Positions 60,699 to 64,000 of a stretch of 64,000 bases of DNA are shown piece after piece. The first letter of the stretch is position 1. Every line of letters starts with the position of its first letter. The translations under genes were made by a program, and so were the position numbers. The notes under the pieces were generated by a model. That model saw only the letters and a list, made by a program, of their open reading frames with translations. It ran no database searches and was not told the DNA's origin. This stretch comes from Microbacterium sp. No. 7 (lineage in GTDB: Bacteria; Actinomycetota; Actinomycetes; Actinomycetales; Microbacteriaceae), in assembly GCF_001314225.1 (NCBI RefSeq), contig NZ_CP012697.1, forward strand, positions 1,984,001 through 2,048,000, given 5' to 3'.

Positions 60699-61349
60699 TC
60701 ATCGTCGCGAGAACGTCAGATGGACGACGCCGCTCGGCGAGGCGACCGCCTCGATGCGGAAGCGCTGCTCGAGCCCCTCCGCTCCTTCCCAGAGCCGTTC
60801 GCCCCGCCCGAGCAGGATCGGCACGACGGCGATGTGCATCTCGTCGATCAGGTCCGCGTGCAGGAACTCGCGGATCGTCGTGGTGCCGCCGCCGATGCGC
60901 ACGTCCAGGCCGCCGGCGAGCTCACGGGCCCGTGCCAGCGCGTCGGCGGGCTCGGCGTCGACGAAGTGAAAGGTGGTGCCGCCCTTCAGCTCCAGCGGCG
61001 GACGCGGATGGTGCGTGAGCACGACGACCGGCGTGTGGAAGGGCGGGTCGTCGCCCCACCAGCCTCGCCAGTCGTCATCGGGCCACGGGCCGGGCTGAGG
61101 GGCGAACTTGTTGCGCCCCATGATCTCCACGCCGATGCCCGTGTTCCACCGGCTCGCGAAAGCCTCGTCGACGCCGACCGTGCCCTCCTGATCGCCGTGG
61201 AACCCCATCGCGGCGAAGGTGCGCGTCGGAACGGCCCATTCGAGCAGCCGGTGTCCGGCGTGCCCGAACGGCGCCTCCAGACGCTGGCCCTCGCCGACGC
61301 CGAAGCCGTCGAGCGAGACGGAGAAGTTGTGCACGCGGACGAGTGACAT
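60699..61349 (-). CDS. RibD C-terminal/dihydrofolate reductase-fold protein, second copy
   Basis: A 216-residue protein of the same superfamily: VHNFSVSLDGFGVGEGQ at the start, GVEIMGRNKF, VVVLTHHPRPPL, VRIGGGTTTIREFLHADLIDEMHIAVVPILLGRGERLW near the end. It is not a close copy of the gene at 60089. It follows the SRPBCC gene at a 12-bp gap and is therefore probably part of an arsR-SRPBCC-reductase operon. Confidence 0.87.
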   Translation of the reverse strand: MSLVRVHNFSVSLDGFGVGEGQRLEAPFGHAGHRLLEWAVPTRTFAAMGFHGDQEGTVGVDEAFASRWNTGIGVEIMGRNKFAPQPGPWPDDDWRGWWGDDPPFHTPVVVLTHHPRPPLELKGGTTFHFVDAEPADALARARELAGGLDVRIGGGTTTIREFLHADLIDEMHIAVVPILLGRGERLWEGAEGLEQRFRIEAVASPSGVVHLTFSRR

Positions 61350-61361
61350 GATGCCTCCTGG

Positions 61362-61832
61362 CTATCGGTCGGTCTGCGAGATCTCGGCGACGTAGGCCGC
61401 CAGACCGCGCAGGGTCTGCTGGCCGCCTTCGATCGCGTGGTACTTCTCGACGGCTTCGTCTCGGAGCGCCTGAGTGGGGAACACGGTGCGCATCACGATC
61501 CGCGTGCGGTCGCCCGCCTCCTCGAAGCTGAGGAAGGAGTCGAAGGCGTCGGGGTCGTCGCGGAACGCGCCGTGCAGCAGCACGAGCCGCTCCGGCGGGG
61601 TGATCTCCCGCCACAGGATCCATTCGGGGTAGTGCGTGCCGTCGGGCCCGTGCATGACGAAGCTCCATTCGCCGCCGACGCGGAACTCGAACGACCGGGT
61701 GGTCGTCGTGAACCCCTCGGGCCCCCACCACCGCGAGAGATGCCGGACGTCGGTGAACGCCTCGAAGACGAGGTCCCGTGGGGCGTCGATGATGTGGGAG
61801 ACCACGATCTCCCGGTCGGCCGTGTCACTCAT
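61362..61832 (-). CDS. SRPBCC/AHSA1-like domain protein
   Basis: A 156-residue START-like fold protein. VSHIIDAPRDLVFEAFTDVRHLSRWWGPEGFTTT and SFEFRVGGEWSFVMHGPDG are hallmarks of the AHSA1 group that binds hydrophobic ligands. The gene overlaps the ArsR-type regulator by 8 bp upstream, a very common pairing in which the regulator controls the SRPBCC gene. The ligand is unknown. Confidence 0.9.
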   Translation of the reverse strand: MSDTADREIVVSHIIDAPRDLVFEAFTDVRHLSRWWGPEGFTTTTRSFEFRVGGEWSFVMHGPDGTHYPEWILWREITPPERLVLLHGAFRDDPDAFDSFLSFEEAGDRTRIVMRTVFPTQALRDEAVEKYHAIEGGQQTLRGLAAYVAEISQTDR

Positions 61833-62175
61833 GCGTCTCCTCCTGTCGCGTCCGGCTCAGGTCCTGGACGTAGTCGTTGAGGCGGTCGAAGCTCTCGTTC
61901 CAGAACTGCTCGAAGCCGCCCAGCCATTCCTTGACGGGCAGCAGCCCGTTCGCATCGAGGTCGTACAGCCGCTGCTTGCCGTCGCCGCGAACGTGCACCA
62001 GTCCGACCTCGCGAAGCACCCGCAGGTGCTTCGACGCCTGGGGCTGGGACATCCCGAGCTCCTGGGCCAGATCGCCCACCGCACGCTCGCCGCGTCGCAG
62101 CCGGATGAGGATCTCCCGGCGCTGCGGCTCGGCGATCGCGTTGAACGCGTCGGAGGTCGTCGCTGCTCGTGCCAT
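61825..62175 (-). CDS. ArsR-family transcriptional regulator
   Basis: A 116-residue winged-helix regulator with FNAIAEPQRREILIRLRRGERAVGDLAQELGMSQPQASKHLRVLREVGLVHVRGDGKQRLYDLDANGL, the ArsR fold. No metal-binding Cys cluster is present, as in the subgroup paired with SRPBCC proteins. The ATG at 62175 gives a standard family N-terminus; a longer frame exists but looks like noise. Confidence 0.9.
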   Translation of the reverse strand: MARAATTSDAFNAIAEPQRREILIRLRRGERAVGDLAQELGMSQPQASKHLRVLREVGLVHVRGDGKQRLYDLDANGLLPVKEWLGGFEQFWNESFDRLNDYVQDLSRTRQEETHE

Positions 62176-62286
62176 GAGACGATCATATGCCCATATCGGA
62201 AAATGTACAGAGGCAAGCGAGATTCGGTCCGCTGTGCGCAAGACCCCTCCGGTCTCGCGACGGTCCGCCGGCTCTAGGCTGAGGGG

Positions 62287-62358
62287 ATGGACGGCAGAGC
62301 CGATGCGAGCGCGAAGCGCCGGCACGCGGCCGGCGGGGCAGGGACGGGATGTCGCTGA
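62287..62358 (+). CDS. Possible 23-residue leaderless upstream ORF
   Basis: TAGGCT (62275-62280) followed by 6 nt and ATG 62287 opens a 23-codon frame (MDGRADASAKRRH...) that ends TGA at 62358, overlapping the methyltransferase start (62349) by 10 nt. The -10-to-ATG spacing matches other leaderless starts in this window. It may couple translation of the methyltransferase, whose own ribosome-binding site is weak. It could equally be chance. Confidence 0.35.
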   Translation: MDGRADASAKRRHAAGGAGTGCR

Positions 62359-63008
62359 AATCGGTCCGAGCCTCGTACGGTGCCCGGGCGGGCGAGTACA
62401 TCGACGCGGTCGGGCGCATCGAACACGTGGCTGGACCCGACCTCGCTCTCATCGAGGAGTGGGCGAGCGGCATCGACGGGCGCGTGCTCGACGTCGGCTG
62501 CGGTCCCGGTCAATGGACCGATCATCTCACCAGGCGCGGAGTCGACGTCGAGGGCATCGATCCCGTTCCCGAGTTCATCGAGCATGCGAGGGCTGCCTAC
62601 CCCGGAGCGCGCTACCGGCTCGGCCTGGCCGAGGACCTCGGCGTCGAGAACGGTTCGCTGGGCGGCGTGCTCGCCTGGTACTCGCTCATCCACACGGACC
62701 CTGAGCTGGTCAGCGCACCGCTGGACGAGTTCGCGCGGAGCCTCGGGCCGGGCGGCGGTCTCGCGATCGGGTTCTTCGCCGGCCCGAGGCCGGAGCCGTT
62801 CGATCACGCGGTCACCACCGCGTATTCCTGGCCGATCGAACTGCTCGCGGCGAGCGTCGAGGCGGCGGGCTTCGTCGTCACCCGCACGGAGGGGCGCACG
62901 GATCCCGGCGCTCGGCCTCACGGCGCGCTCCTTGCCGTCCGCTCGCCGAGTGCCTCGCGCACGGCCGCGGTGCGGAACTCCGCCTCCCGAGCCCGAGGTG
63001 CCCGATGA
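62349..63008 (+). CDS. Class I SAM-dependent methyltransferase
   Basis: A 219-residue methyltransferase with the SAM-binding motif VLDVGCGPGQWTDHLTRRGVDVEGIDPVPEFI near residues 45-77, and LAWYSLIHTDP and LGPGGGLAIGFF as later motifs. The substrate is unknown. The stop overlaps the next gene (GyrI-like) as ATGA. The C-terminal 25 residues are Arg/Ser-rich and extend past the usual fold. Confidence 0.87.
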   Translation: MSLKSVRASYGARAGEYIDAVGRIEHVAGPDLALIEEWASGIDGRVLDVGCGPGQWTDHLTRRGVDVEGIDPVPEFIEHARAAYPGARYRLGLAEDLGVENGSLGGVLAWYSLIHTDPELVSAPLDEFARSLGPGGGLAIGFFAGPRPEPFDHAVTTAYSWPIELLAASVEAAGFVVTRTEGRTDPGARPHGALLAVRSPSASRTAAVRNSASRARGAR

Positions 63009-63634
63009 GCGACAAGATCGATGTCAAGAAGTCTCTCGACAGCTACCGGGCCGTCCGCGGCCGGTTCCGCATCGTCGACGTGCCCGACATGCAGTACCTC
63101 ATGGTCGACGGGCACGGGGATCCCAACAGCTCGCCGGCCTATGCCGACGCTCTCGCCACGCTGTATCCGGTCGCCTACAAGCTGAAGTTCGCCAGCAGTC
63201 GGGAGCTCGGCCGGGACTACGTCGTGCCCCCTCTCGAGGGGCTCTGGTGGGCGGAGGACATGGATGCCTTCACCGTCTCGCGCGACAAGTCCCGCTGGGA
63301 CTGGACGATGATGCTCATGGTGCCGGAGTGGATGGGCCGCGGCATGTTCGAGAGCGCGATCGAGCTGGTCGGGGAGAAGGCCCCGCCGCCGCGTCTCGAC
63401 GACATCCGTCTCGAGTCGCTGTCGGAGGGGCGCTGCGTGCAGACGCTGCACATCGGCTCGTTCGACGACGAGGGGCCGGTGCTCGAGCGGATGCATCACC
63501 GGTTCATCCCGGACAACGGGCTCCGCGTGCGCGGGAAGCATCACGAGGTGTACTTCAGCGACGCCCGGAAGGTCGCGCCGGAGAAGCTGCGCACCCTGCT
63601 CCGCCAGCCCGTCGCCAACGTCTCCGCGCAGTAG
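63005..63634 (+). CDS. GyrI-like small-molecule-binding domain protein
   Basis: A 209-residue protein of the GyrI-like/SOUL-type effector-binding superfamily: DVPDMQYLMVDGHGDPNSSPAYADALATLYPVAYKLKF is the family N-terminus, and VVPPLEGLWWAED and RLDDIRLESLSEGRCVQTLHIGSFDDE follow. It is a free-standing ligand-binding domain with no DNA-binding part. It overlaps the methyltransferase gene by 4 bp. Confidence 0.85.
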   Translation: MSDKIDVKKSLDSYRAVRGRFRIVDVPDMQYLMVDGHGDPNSSPAYADALATLYPVAYKLKFASSRELGRDYVVPPLEGLWWAEDMDAFTVSRDKSRWDWTMMLMVPEWMGRGMFESAIELVGEKAPPPRLDDIRLESLSEGRCVQTLHIGSFDDEGPVLERMHHRFIPDNGLRVRGKHHEVYFSDARKVAPEKLRTLLRQPVANVSAQ

Positions 63635-63679
63635 TCCTCGCCGACGCCGCGACCGGGCCGGGTTGCAGGGGCCGCGTGA

Positions 63680-64000
63680 TCAGGCGGACCGCTCGGGCAG
63701 CTCCCACAGCTCGATCGGCAGGCCTTCGGGGTCGTGGATGCGCACGAACCGCCCGTACTCGGTGTCCCACTCGTCGCGGCGCTCGACCTCGATGCCCGCG
63801 GCCTCCAGTCGTGCCGTCAGCTCGTCGAGGCCGGTCACGCGGAGGTTGAGCATGAACGGCTGGTCGGCGGCGAAGTAGTCGCTGTCCGCGGCGAACGGCG
63901 CGAACACGGTCATGCCCTCGCCCTGGGTCCAGATGGCGTCGTGCCCGGCGTCGATGCCGAGGTGCTCCCGATACCAGGCGGCTCGGGCCTCGGGGTCGCG
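63680..64000 (-). CDS. VOC/glyoxalase-fold protein, cut by the window end
   Basis: The visible 106 codons read from the window edge (RDPEARAAWYREHLGID) to TGA at 63680. The segment DPEARAAWYREHLG is the conserved start of VOC-superfamily domains, and VRIHDPEGLPIELWELP is the end, with the usual metal-ligand Glu. Only the first few residues and the start lie outside the window. An internal ATG at 63913 is not the start, because the upstream frame is clearly family sequence. The substrate is unknown. Confidence 0.82.
   Translation of the reverse strand, partial: RDPEARAAWYREHLGIDAGHDAIWTQGEGMTVFAPFAADSDYFAADQPFMLNLRVTGLDELTARLEAAGIEVERRDEWDTEYGRFVRIHDPEGLPIELWELPERSA

Noticed and set aside
61825..62325. 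Longer ArsR reading frame starting at 62325
   Set aside because: The extra residues are Arg/Pro-rich and lack family similarity. ATG 62175 gives the normal ArsR start.

Overview
The window reads as a chromosomal segment of a high-GC Gram-positive bacterium, most probably Microbacteriaceae and Microbacterium-like. This rests on codon use strongly biased to G/C in third positions, dense operons with 4-bp ATGA/GTGA overlaps, many starts lying 6-7 nt behind a -10-like hexamer (leaderless style), a cysteine-free L32 protein, DtxR/IdeR-type iron boxes, and the gene order ddl-DUF3515-thiL-(rsmD)-recG-coaD-yceD-rpmF-rnc-mutM. The assignment to genus is inference.

Layout. 1-2.8 kb: the end of a peptide-type ABC importer (two ATPases) and a thioredoxin-fold DUF255 protein whose start is buried in a perfect 25-bp inverted repeat. 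2.8-3.2 kb: palindromic intergenic repeats. 3.2-17 kb: an iron-regulated catecholate siderophore locus. Two ABC exporter halves run leftward. An operon runs rightward with genes for 2,3-dihydroxybenzoate synthesis and activation (dhbA, C, E, B types), a single-module NRPS with a serine-type specificity code and a thioesterase, and a phosphopantetheinyl transferase. The predicted product is enterobactin-like. A KAS III-like gene follows. An IS30-family element (17.05-18.53 kb) separates it from a haem-oxygenase-fold diiron-type oxidase gene and an unrecognised partner gene.

20-34 kb: thiol peroxidase, small membrane proteins, a lipoprotein, a serine hydrolase operon, three tandem regulators (two HTH paralogues and a TetR), a DUF2207 membrane protein, a DMT permease, agmatine deiminase, an ACR3/bile-acid-type permease and a LysE-type exporter. 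Four transcription units here carry the same AT-rich upstream element and may form one regulon. 34-39 kb: a complete fructose PTS operon (DeoR-type repressor, fruK, fruA, ptsH) ending at a strong terminator. 39-42.8 kb: metallo-beta-lactamase-fold hydrolase, tRNA-Glu(CUC) with its own promoter and terminator, an ECF sigma factor/DUF4349 pair, and a TerC protein behind a probable manganese (yybP-ykoY) riboswitch.

42.8-56.8 kb: core genes, with leuCD behind a leucine leader peptide, murA, a plsC-type acyltransferase, gpsA, ddl, a DUF3515 lipoprotein, thiL, rsmD, recG, coaD, yceD, rpmF, rnc and mutM. 56.8-64 kb: a large SF1 helicase fused in overlap to mutM, where smc is often found, followed by small accessory genes: two RibD/DHFR-fold proteins, an ArsR-SRPBCC pair, a methyltransferase, a GyrI-like protein and a VOC protein cut by the window end.

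The most distinctive observations are the shared operator-like element at four promoters, the siderophore locus with its fully degenerate ABC half and its IS-split oxidase module, a near-perfect 36-nt palindrome inside the RNase III gene, the hairpin covering a start codon, and the leuC leader.
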